Origin: JAZRZI01 sp045601325
GTDB lineage: Bacteria; Bacillota_I; Bacilli_A; RFN20; CAG-826
Length of the DNA: 49,272 nt
Assembly: GCA_045601325.1 (NCBI GenBank)
Contig: JAZRZI010000057.1
Location: 1 to 49,272, forward strand
Direction of reading: 5' to 3'
The notes under the pieces: model-generated
Seen by the model: the letters and a program-made list of their open reading frames with translations, nothing else
Databases searched by the model: none
Told to the model about the DNA's origin: nothing
Part shown: positions 17,201-26,462 of the stretch, piece by piece
How positions within the stretch are numbered: the first letter of the stretch is position 1
Layout of the letters: each line of letters opens with the position of its first letter
Translations under genes and position numbers: made by a program

Positions 17201-17898
17201 TTCTTGAAGTTCACTTAGGCTATGCCTTAAAGAAACTTGGTTACAAGATTGCGACCCCTGTCTTCGATGGTATTACTAACGAAGAAATCTTCGATATGAT
17301 GAAGAAAGCTAAGATGGATCCAGATGGCAAGACAATTCTTTACGATGGCACAACAGGTGAAAGATTCGATGAAAGAATCACTGTTGGATGTATGTATATG
17401 ATTAAACTTGTCCACATGGTCGACGATAAGTTACACGCTCGTGCAACAGGTCCATACTCATTAGTCACACAACAACCTTTAGGTGGTAAAGCACAAAATG
17501 GTGGTCAAAGATTTGGTGAAATGGAAGTTTGGGCACTTGAAGCTTATGGTGCTGCTCACGTCTTACAAGAAATCATTACAGTCAAATCTGATGATAGAGT
17601 CGGAAGAAGAAAAACTTATGAAGCAATCATTAAAGGTCAAACATTACCAAAACCAGGTATTCCAGAAGCCTTTAAGGTTCTTGTTAAAGAATTACAAGCA
17701 TTATCAATGGATGTTAACTTGTTAGATCAAGATGGCAACGCTATTGATATGGACGCTCTTGCTAAAGAGGCGGAAAAAGAAGAAAGAAAGATCAATTCTT
17801 CTATTAGGAACCTCGTTGGTGAAGGCAAAGATGAATCAGTGGTAGATGAAGAAGCTATTGATATGGCTACTCATACACTTGATGAAGAAAATGATTAA
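14290..17898 (+). CDS. rpoB: RNA polymerase beta subunit
   Basis: 1202 residues, typical of Firmicutes beta. The rifampicin-site region reads SQLSQFMDQVNP then ELTNKRRLSALGPGG; Asn480 (codon 15727-15729) replaces the His that is residue 526 in E. coli, while the D516 and S531 equivalents are conserved. Asn at this site has been reported as the basis of natural rifampicin insusceptibility in Mollicutes. GRHGNKGV near residue 927 and the C-terminal clamp motifs are intact. It starts at ATG 14290 after AAAGGAG. rpoC follows 17 nt later with AGGAGG, so the two are cotranscribed. Expression may depend on the structured spacer upstream. Confidence 0.99.
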   Translation: MIRNIDNLKRLNNDRVDYSRVSGELPLPNLVEIQTKSFKEFIDKGLDEVFKESFPIDNYSGTLQIAYDSVTLGEPKHSLNDCKAQELTYCVPIYVKLRLIRKDTNEMQESDVYMGDFPMMTSGGTFIVNGAERVIVSQLIRSPGAYVSKEMKSGKYIYEGDLHPGRGAWLQFESDTKDILTVRIDRQKKIHASVLLRALGIESDEDIISLFGKNDALENTLAKDDTKTAKAALIEIFKKMKPGEPVTEEGIYNFLIQKYFDEKRYDLGRAGRYKYIKKLGVYNRLTGRTLAQNLVTNDGEIRFKKGYTLTVADVDALRDEEFFENTTEHVLKLKVNERVDTHGIVNLVKVYNNEKDKKVCHIIGTDLNSMCTTVTTSDIVAIFSYFLNIMEGIGETDDIDHLGNRRIRCVGELLQNQFRIGLAKMVKTVQQKMSISDLGNLKPKALVNPKPLSASIREFFAGSQLSQFMDQVNPLSELTNKRRLSALGPGGLTRDRASTEVRDVHVSHYGRICPIETPEGQNIGLINNLASYAKINKYGFIETPYRRVDKSNDLPKVLSGVDDSVYLSADEEWDNVIAEANINFGPNGEILDEQVVARYRGENVMANREDVDYVDVSPKQIVSIAAGSIPFLENDDTMRALMGANMQRQALPLLRPHAPFVGTGLEHQIARDSGLAVVAVNDGIVTYTDSRTIDVLEEGQSEPRTYELSKFQRSNNGTCINHKSIVKVGQKVKRGDILADGPAMDNGDLALGQNVTIAFMTWNGYNYEDAVIMSERLVKDDVYTTIHIEKYEIECRSIPKLGDEEITADIPNVSEAAKAHLDERGIVIPGTEVKEGDILVGKVTPRGLTEPTPEEKILMAIFGEKTNEGKDASLRVPHGGAGIVLDVKVFKREGKNKDVELPHDVNEVVRVYIVQKRKISEGDKMSGRHGNKGVISRILPECDMPFLPDGTPVDIMLNPLGVPSRMNIGQILEVHLGYALKKLGYKIATPVFDGITNEEIFDMMKKAKMDPDGKTILYDGTTGERFDERITVGCMYMIKLVHMVDDKLHARATGPYSLVTQQPLGGKAQNGGQRFGEMEVWALEAYGAAHVLQEIITVKSDDRVGRRKTYEAIIKGQTLPKPGIPEAFKVLVKELQALSMDVNLLDQDGNAIDMDALAKEAEKEERKINSSIRNLVGEGKDESVVDEEAIDMATHTLDEEND

Positions 17899-17915
17899 TA
17901 AGGAGGAAGTTAACC

Positions 17916-20900
17916 ATGTTTGATGTTAAAAAATTAACTGCTATTCAAGTCGGATTAGCATCCCCTGAAAAAATTCGTAGTTGGTCCCATGGTGAAGTTT
18001 TAAAGCCAGAGACAATTAACTACCGTAGCCAAAAACCTGAAATGGATGGCTTATATTGTGAAAGAATTTTCGGACCTAGCAAGGATTACGAATGTCACTG
18101 TGGTAAGTACAAAAAGATCAGATATGCTGGTTACACATGTGAAAAATGTGGTGTTGAAGTCACATCAAAAGAAGTCCGTCGTGAAAGAATGGGCCACATT
18201 GAACTCGCTTCACCATGTACACATATTTGGTACTTAAAAGGTATTCCAAGCCGTATCGGCTTAATCTTAGATGTCTCTCCAAAACAATTAGAAGACATCA
18301 CATATTATGCTGCTCACATCTGCTTAAACCCAGGTAAATCAACTAGACTTTCTTATCGTGAATTCATCAACGAAAGAAACGGCCGTGAAGTATTTATTCC
18401 TGTTCTTGAAGAAATCTTAGCTCGTAAAGATGAATTAGGACTTCTCGAAGGTAGTGATGATTGGCAAAGATGTAACGATTTAATTGATTCATTAAACAAC
18501 CCTGGTGAAGTTTTCAATTTCCATGGTGTTTCTAGATTTGCTGGCAAATACACAGGCGCTGAATTTGGCGAAGGTGCTGCTGCAATTAAACGTTTATTAC
18601 AAGAAGTCAACCTCGATGCAGAAGCTGAAGAAATTAATCGCAAGATGAAAGATGCAACTTCTAATAACCGTGCAAAGTTAACAAAGAGACTTGAAGTTAT
18701 CGAAGCTTTCAGAAGCTCAAGTAACAAACCTGAATGGATGGTTCTCGATGTAGTTCCTGTTATTCCACCAGATTTACGTCCTATGTTACAACTTGATGGT
18801 GGTAGATTCGCTACAAGTGACTTAAACGATTTATATCGTAGAGTTATTTCTAGAAATAACCGTTTAAGAAGATTAATCGATATGAAATCTCCTGACGTCA
18901 TCTTAATGAACGAAAAACGTATGCTTCAAGAAGCCGTTGACGCATTAATTGATAACGGCAGAAGAAATAAACCAGTCCAAGGCCCAGGTGGTCGTGCTCT
19001 TAAATCCTTGTCTTCCGCATTAAAAGGTAAACAAGGCCGTTTCAGACAAAACTTACTTGGTAAACGTGTTGACTATTCCGGCCGTTCCGTTATTGCTGTT
19101 GGACCAACTTTAAGAATGTATCAATGTGGATTGCCAAGAGAAATGGCTATCCAATTATTACGTCCATTTATCGCTTGCGAATTATTAAAGAGAGGTTTAG
19201 TCTCCGCTCACAAACAAGCTGATAAGATTATTGACCGTTATGAAGATGTCGTTTTCGATATCGTTGAAGAAATCATTAGCAAACACCCAGTCTTATTAAA
19301 CCGTGCTCCTACACTTCATAGACTTGGTATTCAAGCATTCCAACCAGTATTAGTTGATGGTCGTGCAATTCGTTTACACCCATTAGTATGTACAGGCTTC
19401 AACGCTGACTTCGATGGTGACCAAATGGCTGTTCACGTACCACTAAGCAAAGCTGCTCAAGAAGAAGCTTTACACTTAATGCTTGCAAGCAACAACATTC
19501 TTGGTCCTAAAGATGGCAAGCCTATCGTTACTCCATCTCAAGATATGGTCATCGGTAACTACTATTTAACTACCGAAGAAACAAAACAAAACTTCTTAGA
19601 TCGCGCTGCTACATTACATGCTAGACACGATGAAGAGGAAGCTGAGAGATATGAATTATATGCTGCTAGTGAAGGCAAAGTCTTCAAAACAGTCGATGAT
19701 TTATTACTCGCATATCAAACACATCAAATTCACTTACATAGTCGTATCGCTATCTTAGGTAGCGCTATGATGAAGGAAGATTTCACTGAAGAAGAAAATA
19801 AATCTTACTTAATTACTTCTGTTGGTAAAGTTATCTTCAACTTAATCTTCCCAAGTGATTTCCCTTACTTAAATGAAGTTTCTACAGCAAACCTTGCTGG
19901 CGATAAGGATTTAATTAAATCTTTCTTTGCTCCAAAAGGAACAAATGTCCGTGAATTAATTGAAAAGTCCGCAATTCGCAAGCCATTTAAGAAGAAAGAC
20001 ATTGGTAAAATCATTAACGAAATCTTCCAACGTTATGATCGTCAAGGCAATCCAAAAACATCCGCTGTTTTGGATAAGATTAAAGACCAAGGTTTCCGTT
20101 ATTCCACAATTGCTGGTTTAACAGTTTCTCTTGATGACATCCATATGGTCCAAGGTAAAGAAGAAATTCTTAAGAGCGGTGATGAAAAAGTCGCACAACT
20201 CAAAGACATGTATGATATGGGTTTATTAACAAACGAAGAAAGATACAACCAAGTCATTAATGTTTGGACAAAAGTTAAAGATGAAGTCCAAAGCAAACTT
20301 TCTAATCAATTCTCTAAAGATGTTAGAAACCCAATCTTCATGATGTCCGATTCCGGCGCTCGTGGTAACATCTCCAACATTCTTCAGTTAGCAGGTATGA
20401 GAGGCTTGATGGGTTCTACATCAGGCGCTACTGTCGAACTTCCTGTTAAATCTTGTTTCCGTGAAGGTATGAACGTTTCTGAGTTCTTTATTGCTACTCA
20501 TGGTGCTCGTAAGGGTGGTGCTGATACTGCTTTAAAGACTGCTGACTCTGGTTACTTAACAAGAAGATTAGTCGACGTTTCTCAAGACGTTATCGTTAGA
20601 GAAATTGACTGTGGTACAGATCATGGCTTCTTAGTCAGAGAAATCCGTAACACAGCTCAAAATTCCTTAATTGCTTCTCTAGAAGATCGTTTAATCGGTC
20701 GTTATGCTTTAAATGATGTTATTAATCCTCAAACAGGTGAAATTATCGTTAAAGGTAATACAATGATTAACGAAGAAGACGCAAAAGCTATCGTTGATGC
20801 AGGTATCAAAGAAGTTTACATTAGATCCTTATTTGGATGTGAAACTAAAGATGGTGTCTGTGTACACTGTTATGGCCGTAACTTAGCTACTGGCCGTGAA

Positions 20901-21845
20901 GTTAAAGTCGGCGAAGCTGTTGGTATTATGGCTGCTCAATCCATTGGCGAACCTGGTACTCAATTAACAATGAGAACTTTCCATACTGGTGGTGTTGCTG
21001 GTAGCGATATTACTCAAGGTTTACCTCGTGTTCAAGAATTGTTCGAAGCTCGTAACCCTAAAGGTGAAGCTCTCATTTCTGAAATCTCAGGTAAAGTCGA
21101 AAAGATCGAAGAAAAAGGTGGCTGCTATGTTGTCACAGTTAGAAACGATCTCGAAGAGAAAGTTTATACAACCGCTTTTGGTGCTCGTTTAAGAGTTCAA
21201 AAAGGCGATACAGTTAGAAATGGTGGAAAGATCACAGAAGGTGCTATCGCTCCTAAGAAATTACTCGAAGTCAGCGATGTCACTGCTGTTGAAAACTATA
21301 TCTTGAAGGAAGTCCGTAAGGTTTATTCTGCTCAAGATATCGCTATTTCCGATAAGCACATCGAAGTCATTATTAGACAAATGTTACGTAAAGTCTTCGT
21401 TGTTGATGCTGGTGATACAGACTTATTATCAGGTACACGTGTATCTTTAAATACATTCACTGCAAAGAACAGTGAAGCAATCCTTGCTGGAAAACGTCCA
21501 GCTGTGTTCCAACCATTAGTGTTAGGTATCACAAAGGCTGCTCTTGAAACTGATAGCTTCTTATCCGCTGCATCCTTCCAAGAAACAACAAGAGTCTTAA
21601 CAGATGCTGCTATCAAAGGCAAAACTGACTATCTCCATGGCTTAAAAGAAAACGTTATTACTGGTCACTTAATTCCAGCAGGACGTGGCTTGATGAACGA
21701 AGAAGAAGAAGCATCATTAACTGATGATTTCACAGTTGAAAACACTATGAAAGAAGTTTCTGATCGTTATGTCGAAGCTCATGATAAGGCTTTAAATGCA
21801 ATTGTTGAAAAGATTCAAAAAATCGATGAAGATAATAAGAAATAG
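17916..21845 (+). CDS. rpoC: RNA polymerase beta' subunit
   Basis: 1309 residues. The N-terminal zinc site has C60, C62, C75 and C78. The catalytic NADFDGD motif, whose three Asp residues hold the active-site Mg2+, lies near residue 496. The second zinc site uses the Cys of DCGTDHG (about 900) and the CETKDGVCVHCYGRNL cluster (about 975-990). The trigger loop and bridge helix region around MRGLMGSTSGATVELPVKS looks normal. Large lineage insertions found in other phyla are absent. A strong terminator follows at 21865-21890. Confidence 0.99.
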   Translation: MFDVKKLTAIQVGLASPEKIRSWSHGEVLKPETINYRSQKPEMDGLYCERIFGPSKDYECHCGKYKKIRYAGYTCEKCGVEVTSKEVRRERMGHIELASPCTHIWYLKGIPSRIGLILDVSPKQLEDITYYAAHICLNPGKSTRLSYREFINERNGREVFIPVLEEILARKDELGLLEGSDDWQRCNDLIDSLNNPGEVFNFHGVSRFAGKYTGAEFGEGAAAIKRLLQEVNLDAEAEEINRKMKDATSNNRAKLTKRLEVIEAFRSSSNKPEWMVLDVVPVIPPDLRPMLQLDGGRFATSDLNDLYRRVISRNNRLRRLIDMKSPDVILMNEKRMLQEAVDALIDNGRRNKPVQGPGGRALKSLSSALKGKQGRFRQNLLGKRVDYSGRSVIAVGPTLRMYQCGLPREMAIQLLRPFIACELLKRGLVSAHKQADKIIDRYEDVVFDIVEEIISKHPVLLNRAPTLHRLGIQAFQPVLVDGRAIRLHPLVCTGFNADFDGDQMAVHVPLSKAAQEEALHLMLASNNILGPKDGKPIVTPSQDMVIGNYYLTTEETKQNFLDRAATLHARHDEEEAERYELYAASEGKVFKTVDDLLLAYQTHQIHLHSRIAILGSAMMKEDFTEEENKSYLITSVGKVIFNLIFPSDFPYLNEVSTANLAGDKDLIKSFFAPKGTNVRELIEKSAIRKPFKKKDIGKIINEIFQRYDRQGNPKTSAVLDKIKDQGFRYSTIAGLTVSLDDIHMVQGKEEILKSGDEKVAQLKDMYDMGLLTNEERYNQVINVWTKVKDEVQSKLSNQFSKDVRNPIFMMSDSGARGNISNILQLAGMRGLMGSTSGATVELPVKSCFREGMNVSEFFIATHGARKGGADTALKTADSGYLTRRLVDVSQDVIVREIDCGTDHGFLVREIRNTAQNSLIASLEDRLIGRYALNDVINPQTGEIIVKGNTMINEEDAKAIVDAGIKEVYIRSLFGCETKDGVCVHCYGRNLATGREVKVGEAVGIMAAQSIGEPGTQLTMRTFHTGGVAGSDITQGLPRVQELFEARNPKGEALISEISGKVEKIEEKGGCYVVTVRNDLEEKVYTTAFGARLRVQKGDTVRNGGKITEGAIAPKKLLEVSDVTAVENYILKEVRKVYSAQDIAISDKHIEVIIRQMLRKVFVVDAGDTDLLSGTRVSLNTFTAKNSEAILAGKRPAVFQPLVLGITKAALETDSFLSAASFQETTRVLTDAAIKGKTDYLHGLKENVITGHLIPAGRGLMNEEEEASLTDDFTVENTMKEVSDRYVEAHDKALNAIVEKIQKIDEDNKK

Positions 21846-21864
21846 TCATTTATCCTAACAATTT

Positions 21865-21890
21865 AGCCCCATTTATTTGGGGCTTTTTTG
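21865..21890 (+). terminator. terminator after rpoC
   Basis: AGCCCC (21865-21870) pairs with GGGGCT (21879-21884), followed by TTTTT. It separates the rplK-rpoC unit from rpsL. Confidence 0.93.
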
Positions 21891-21943
21891 TGCCTATTTT
21901 TAGGGTTATTTTTTTACATTTTTAAAACTTTTTGATTTTTTTA

Positions 21944-21972
21944 TTGCATGTGCATTTTAACTTATATATTAT
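21944..21972 (+). promoter_or_regulatory. promoter of the rpsL operon
   Basis: TTGCAT (21944-21949), a 17-nt spacer and TATTAT (21967-21972). The leader of about 110 nt contains GACC-GTTT-GGTC followed by GTTTTTT (about 21997-22014) and GTGTG/CACAC, a possible weak attenuator. Confidence 0.75.
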
Positions 21973-22088
21973 ATATGAGCGTGTTATGCGCAGACCGTTT
22001 GGTCGTTTTTTATGAGGGAAACACGATACACTCGGTACTGTGTGCACATTAACACACATTTGAAATAGTTAAGAAAAGGAGCAAATAT

Positions 22089-22508
22089 ATGCCAACAATT
22101 AACCAATTAGTTCGTGAAGGCCGCCAAAACAAAGCTTGGAAGTCTAAAGCACCTGCTCTTGGTGTTAGATGGAACTCTCTAAAGAAAAAAGAAGCTAACC
22201 AATCTGCATCTCAAAAGCGTGGTGTCTGTACCCGTGTGGGTACCATGACTCCTAAGAAACCTAACTCAGCTTTAAGAAAATACGCTCGTGTTAGATTGAG
22301 CAATGGTTACGAAGTCACTGCTTATATCGGCGGTGAAGGCCACAACTTACAAGAACACTCCACAGTTATGATTCGTGGTGGACGTGTTAAAGACTTACCA
22401 GGTGTTCGTTACCACATTATTCGTGGAACACTTGACTGTGCAGGTATCGAGAAACGTAGACAAGGTCGTTCCTTATACGGCACAAAGAGACCAAAAGAAG
22501 CTAAATAA
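22089..22508 (+). CDS. rpsL: 30S ribosomal protein S12
   Basis: 139 residues. S12 lies at the decoding centre and affects accuracy. MTPKKPNSALRK and RGGRVKDLPGVRYH are present, so the two lysines whose mutation gives streptomycin resistance (E. coli K42 and K87) are unchanged. A small oddity is ALRKYARV where ALRKVARV is usual. The AAGGAG site is 8 nt upstream. It heads the str-type operon with rpsG and fusA; the L7Ae-like gene often found before rpsL is absent. Confidence 0.98.
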   Translation: MPTINQLVREGRQNKAWKSKAPALGVRWNSLKKKEANQSASQKRGVCTRVGTMTPKKPNSALRKYARVRLSNGYEVTAYIGGEGHNLQEHSTVMIRGGRVKDLPGVRYHIIRGTLDCAGIEKRRQGRSLYGTKRPKEAK

Positions 22509-22526
22509 TTAAAGGAGGAATAAATA

Positions 22527-22997
22527 ATGCCACGTAAAGGTCAAGCGCCAAAGCGCGATGTGTTACCAGATCCAATTTATAATTCAAAATTAGTAACACG
22601 CTTAATCAACAAAATTATGCTCGATGGCAAAAAGGGTACTGCTCAAACAATTCTCTATTCAGCCTTTAATAAAATCGAAGCAAAAACAGGTAAACCAGCA
22701 ATGGACGTATTCGCTACTGCGATTGCAAACATTATGCCAGAAGTCGAATTAAAGGTCCGTCGTATTGGTGCCGCTAACTTCCAAGTCCCAACTGAAGTTT
22801 CTCAAGATAGAAAAGTCACATTAGGCTTAAGATGGTTAGTCAACTATTCTCGTTTAAGAAACGAAAAGACTATGGAAGACAGATTAGCAAATGAAATCAT
22901 TGATGCTGCTAATGGTACAGGTGCTTCCGTCAAAAAGAGAGAAGATACTCACAAGATGGCAGAAGCAAACAAAGCTTATGCACATTATCGTTGGTAA
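22527..22997 (+). CDS. rpsG: 30S ribosomal protein S7
   Basis: 156 residues, full length. S7 nucleates assembly of the 30S head and contacts the E-site tRNA. MPRKGQAPKRDVLPDP at the N-terminus and the C-terminal KREDTHKMAEANKAYAHYRW are characteristic. GGAGG lies upstream and the gene follows rpsL by 18 nt. In E. coli S7 represses this operon; no equivalent site can be judged in the 18-nt spacer here. Confidence 0.98.
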   Translation: MPRKGQAPKRDVLPDPIYNSKLVTRLINKIMLDGKKGTAQTILYSAFNKIEAKTGKPAMDVFATAIANIMPEVELKVRRIGAANFQVPTEVSQDRKVTLGLRWLVNYSRLRNEKTMEDRLANEIIDAANGTGASVKKREDTHKMAEANKAYAHYRW

Positions 22998-23015
22998 TAG
23001 TAGGGGCATATACAT

Positions 23016-25094
23016 ATGGCACGTGAATTTGATTTAGCACATACACGTAACATCGGCATCATGGCTCACATCGATGCTGGTAAAACTACTACTACAGAAC
23101 GTATCCTCTACTTCACAGGTAAAATCCACAAAATTGGTGAAACTCATGATGGTTCCGCAACAATGGACTGGATGGAACAAGAACAAGAAAGAGGTATTAC
23201 AATTACTTCCGCTGCTACAACAGCAACATGGAAGGGTAATCGTATTAACATCATCGACACTCCTGGACACGTCGACTTTACAGTTGAAGTTGAACGTTCA
23301 TTACGTGTCTTAGACGGTGCAATCACTGTCCTTGATGGTAAAAATGGTGTTGAACCACAAACAGAAACAGTTTGGAGACAAGGTTCCAAATATGGTGTTC
23401 CTAGAATCGTTTTTGTTAACAAACTCGATGCTATCGGTGCAGACTTCGAAATGTGTGTTCGTTCATTGCATGAAAGATTAGGCGCAAACGCAGCTGCTGT
23501 TCAATACCCAATCGGTATCGAATCAACATTAAAAGGTTGTATCGATATTATTGAACAAAAAGCATATGTTTACACATCTGATGTTCATGATGAACCACAA
23601 GAAATTGCAATTCCTGAAGAATACCAAGAAAAAGTCCTCGAATTAAGAGGCAAATTGTTCGAAGCGTTATCTAACTTTGATGAAGATATCTTAATGATGG
23701 TTCTTGAAGGTTTAGAACCAGATGTTGAAACAACAAAAGCGGTTATCCGTAAAGCAGTTTTAACAGGTGAATTCCACCCAGTATTCTGTGGTTCTGCTTA
23801 CAAGAATAAAAACATTCAAATGTTACTTGATGGCGTTATCGATTATTTACCAAGCCCATTAGATATTCCTGCATCGAAAGGAACTGATGACAATGGTAAT
23901 GACATTGAATGCCAAGCAACAGATGACGCTCCACTTGCAGCATTAGCATTTAAGATTGCTACCGACCCATTCATTGGTAGATTAGCATATGTTCGTGTTT
24001 ATAGTGGTGTCTTAAAGAGTGGTTCTTATGTCCTTAACTCAACAAAGGGCAACAAAGAAAGAATTGCTCGTGTCGTCCTAATGCACTCTAACCACCGTCA
24101 AGAAGTTGAAGAACTTCACGCTGGTGACATCGGTGCTGTTGTTGGCTTAAAGAGTACAACTACAGGTGACACATTGTGTGATGAAAAACACGAAGTTATT
24201 TTGGAACAAATGGAATTCCCAGATCCAGTTATCGAAGAAGCTGTTGAACCAAAAACAAAAGCTGACCAAGAAAAGATGAGCATTGCGCTTCAAAAGTTAG
24301 CAGAAGAAGACCCAACATTCAGAGTTAGAACAAACCCTGAAACAGGTCAAACAATTATCGCTGGTGTCGGTGAATTGCACTTAGACATCATCGTCGACCG
24401 TATGAGAAGAGAATTCAACGTTCAAGTTAACGTCGGTGCTCCTCAAGTTGAATACAAAGAAACAATTAAAACAACTGCAGATTGTGAAGGTAAATACATC
24501 AAACAATCCGGTGGTCGTGGTCAATACGGTCACGTTTGGGTCAAATTTGAACCAAACCCAGGAAAAGGTTTCGAATTCGTTGACGCTATCGTCGGTGGTT
24601 CCGTTCCTAGAGAATACATTAAGCCAACTCAAGATGGTTTAATTGATTCCTTAAAGAGAGGTATGGTCGCTGGCTTTGAAGTCATGGATATTAAGGCAAC
24701 ATTATTCGATGGTTCCTACCATGATGTCGACTCTTCCGAAGCTGCTTACAAGATTGCTGCTTCCTTAGCTCTTAAAGAAGCTGCAAAGAAATGTTCTCCA
24801 GTCATTCTTGAACCTATCATGAAGATTGAAGTTACAGTCCCAGAACAATACTATGGTGATGTCATTGGTGATATCGCTCGTAGAAGAGGTTCTGTCACAG
24901 GTGAATCTCAACGTGCAAACGCTAAGATCATTGAAGCTGAAGTACCATTATCAGAAATGTTTGGTTACGTCACAGACTTACGTTCTATGACTCAAGGTCG
25001 TGGTAACTATGTCATGCAATTTGATCATTATGGTGAATGCCCAAGATTCATCCAAGACGAAATCGTTAAGAAGAGTGGAATGTCCGCTCGATAA
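23016..25094 (+). CDS. fusA: translation elongation factor G
   Basis: 692 residues, standard EF-G. GTPase motifs are intact: AHIDAGKT (17-24), the switch region ERGITITSAA, DTPGH (about 81) and NKLD (about 135). Domains II-V follow, including the domain IV segment GGRGQYGHVWV that enters the decoding site during translocation. It catalyses GTP-driven translocation and, with RRF, ribosome recycling. It follows rpsG by 18 nt with an AGGGG site. The spacer to tuf contains a small AATACC/GGTATT hairpin and a new promoter, so tuf can be transcribed separately. Confidence 0.99.
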   Translation: MAREFDLAHTRNIGIMAHIDAGKTTTTERILYFTGKIHKIGETHDGSATMDWMEQEQERGITITSAATTATWKGNRINIIDTPGHVDFTVEVERSLRVLDGAITVLDGKNGVEPQTETVWRQGSKYGVPRIVFVNKLDAIGADFEMCVRSLHERLGANAAAVQYPIGIESTLKGCIDIIEQKAYVYTSDVHDEPQEIAIPEEYQEKVLELRGKLFEALSNFDEDILMMVLEGLEPDVETTKAVIRKAVLTGEFHPVFCGSAYKNKNIQMLLDGVIDYLPSPLDIPASKGTDDNGNDIECQATDDAPLAALAFKIATDPFIGRLAYVRVYSGVLKSGSYVLNSTKGNKERIARVVLMHSNHRQEVEELHAGDIGAVVGLKSTTTGDTLCDEKHEVILEQMEFPDPVIEEAVEPKTKADQEKMSIALQKLAEEDPTFRVRTNPETGQTIIAGVGELHLDIIVDRMRREFNVQVNVGAPQVEYKETIKTTADCEGKYIKQSGGRGQYGHVWVKFEPNPGKGFEFVDAIVGGSVPREYIKPTQDGLIDSLKRGMVAGFEVMDIKATLFDGSYHDVDSSEAAYKIAASLALKEAAKKCSPVILEPIMKIEVTVPEQYYGDVIGDIARRRGSVTGESQRANAKIIEAEVPLSEMFGYVTDLRSMTQGRGNYVMQFDHYGECPRFIQDEIVKKSGMSAR

Positions 25095-25120
25095 TTGATA
25101 CTTAATACCTTTAAAGGGTA

Positions 25121-25149
25121 TTGAATATAAAAAATAAATGCTATATTAT
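25121..25149 (+). promoter_or_regulatory. promoter of tuf
   Basis: TTGAAT (25121-25126), a 17-nt spacer and TATTAT (25144-25149). The -35 box overlaps the right arm of a hairpin following fusA. Confidence 0.8.
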
Positions 25150-25189
25150 TAATTCGTTGAAAATATAACGAAAAAGGAGATTTCAATTT

Positions 25190-26374
25190 ATGGCAAAAGA
25201 AAAATTTGACAGAAGTTTGGAACACGTTAACATTGGTACAATTGGTCACGTCGACCATGGTAAAACAACATTAACAGCAGCCATCACATCTGTCCTCGCA
25301 GAAAAAGGTGGAGCTGTCAAAACAGACTACGCTCAAATCGACTCTGCACCAGAAGAAAAAGCTCGTGGTATTACAATTAACACAGCTCACATCGAGTACA
25401 AAACATCAAAGAGACACTACGCACACGTTGACTGCCCAGGACACGCTGACTATGTCAAGAACATGATCACTGGTGCTGCTCAAATGGATGGTGCTATCCT
25501 CGTTGTTGCAGGTACAGACGGCGTTATGCCACAAACACGTGAACACATCTTATTAGCTCGTCAAGTTGGTGTTCCATATGTCGTTGTCTTTATTAATAAA
25601 GTCGACCTCGTTGATGATCCAGAATTATTAGACTTAGTCGAAATGGACGTCAGAGACCTCTTAAACAGCTACGGTTTCCCTGGTGATGATGTCCCAGTTA
25701 TCCGTGGTTCCGCACGTGGTGCATTAGACGGCAATCCAGAATACAAACAAGCTGTCTTAGATTTAATGGAAGCATGCGATACATACATTCCTGCACCAGC
25801 TCGTGAAACAGATAAACCATTCTTACTTGCTATCGAAGACGTTATGACAATTTCCGGTCGTGGTACTGTTGTTACAGGCCGTGTCGAACGTGGTACAGCA
25901 AAAATGGGTGATAACGTTGAAATCATTGGTATTAAAGAAACTCAAACATCTGTTATTACAGGTCTTGAATCCTTCCGTAAAACATGTGACCAAGTCTTCG
26001 CTGGTGATAACGTTGGTGTCCTCTTAAGAGGTATCAACCGTGATCAAGTCCAACGTGGTCAAGTCCTTGCAAAACCAGGATCCGTTACTCCACATAGCAA
26101 ATTCACAGCGTCTGTTTACGTTTTAACAAAAGAAGAAGGTGGCCGTCATACAGCTTTCTTAAGCAACTATCGTCCACAATTCTACTTCCGTACAACAGAC
26201 GTTACAGGTGTCATTACATTACCTGCAGGTGTTGACATGGTCATGCCTGGTGATAACGTCGAATTAACTGTCGAACTCATTCACCCAATCGCAATGGAAC
26301 AAGGTACAAAATTCTCCATCCGTGAAGGTGGCCGTACAGTTGGTGCTGGTACAGTTGCTTCTATCATTAAATAG
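25190..26374 (+). CDS. tuf: translation elongation factor Tu
   Basis: 394 residues. GTPase motifs GHVDHGKT (19-26), ARGITI in switch I, DCPGH (about 81) and NKVD (about 136) are all present, followed by the two beta-barrel domains. EF-Tu delivers aminoacyl-tRNA to the A site as a GTP complex. The start has AAAGGAG upstream. The gene shows the C-rich codon choice (GTC, ATC, CTC) seen in the other highly expressed genes of this window, unlike the AT-richer envelope genes. It is monocistronic between its own promoter and terminator. Confidence 0.99.
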   Translation: MAKEKFDRSLEHVNIGTIGHVDHGKTTLTAAITSVLAEKGGAVKTDYAQIDSAPEEKARGITINTAHIEYKTSKRHYAHVDCPGHADYVKNMITGAAQMDGAILVVAGTDGVMPQTREHILLARQVGVPYVVVFINKVDLVDDPELLDLVEMDVRDLLNSYGFPGDDVPVIRGSARGALDGNPEYKQAVLDLMEACDTYIPAPARETDKPFLLAIEDVMTISGRGTVVTGRVERGTAKMGDNVEIIGIKETQTSVITGLESFRKTCDQVFAGDNVGVLLRGINRDQVQRGQVLAKPGSVTPHSKFTASVYVLTKEEGGRHTAFLSNYRPQFYFRTTDVTGVITLPAGVDMVMPGDNVELTVELIHPIAMEQGTKFSIREGGRTVGAGTVASIIK

Positions 26375-26402
26375 TTTTCGACTAAATATTGATAAAAAGA
26401 TT

Positions 26403-26428
26403 AACCCATCGTTTGATGGGTTTTTCTT
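26403..26428 (+). terminator. terminator after tuf
   Basis: AACCCATC (26403-26410), a GTTT loop and GATGGGTT (26415-26422), followed by TTTCTTT. Confidence 0.93.
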
Positions 26429-26449
26429 TATTAACAAGAATAATTTTAA

Positions 26450-26455
26450 TAGAAT
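26450..26455 (+). promoter_or_regulatory. -10 box of the RDD operon, likely leaderless
   Basis: TAGAAT lies 7 nt before the ATG at 26463, with only a weak TTTATT 17 nt further upstream. No Shine-Dalgarno precedes the ATG. Confidence 0.4.
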
Positions 26456-26462
26456 ATATACG

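Noticed and set aside
26322..26462. Reading frame extending the first RDD gene upstream into tuf
   Set aside because: It overlaps the 3' end of tuf and the tuf terminator in another frame, and the RDD protein starts sensibly at ATG 26463.
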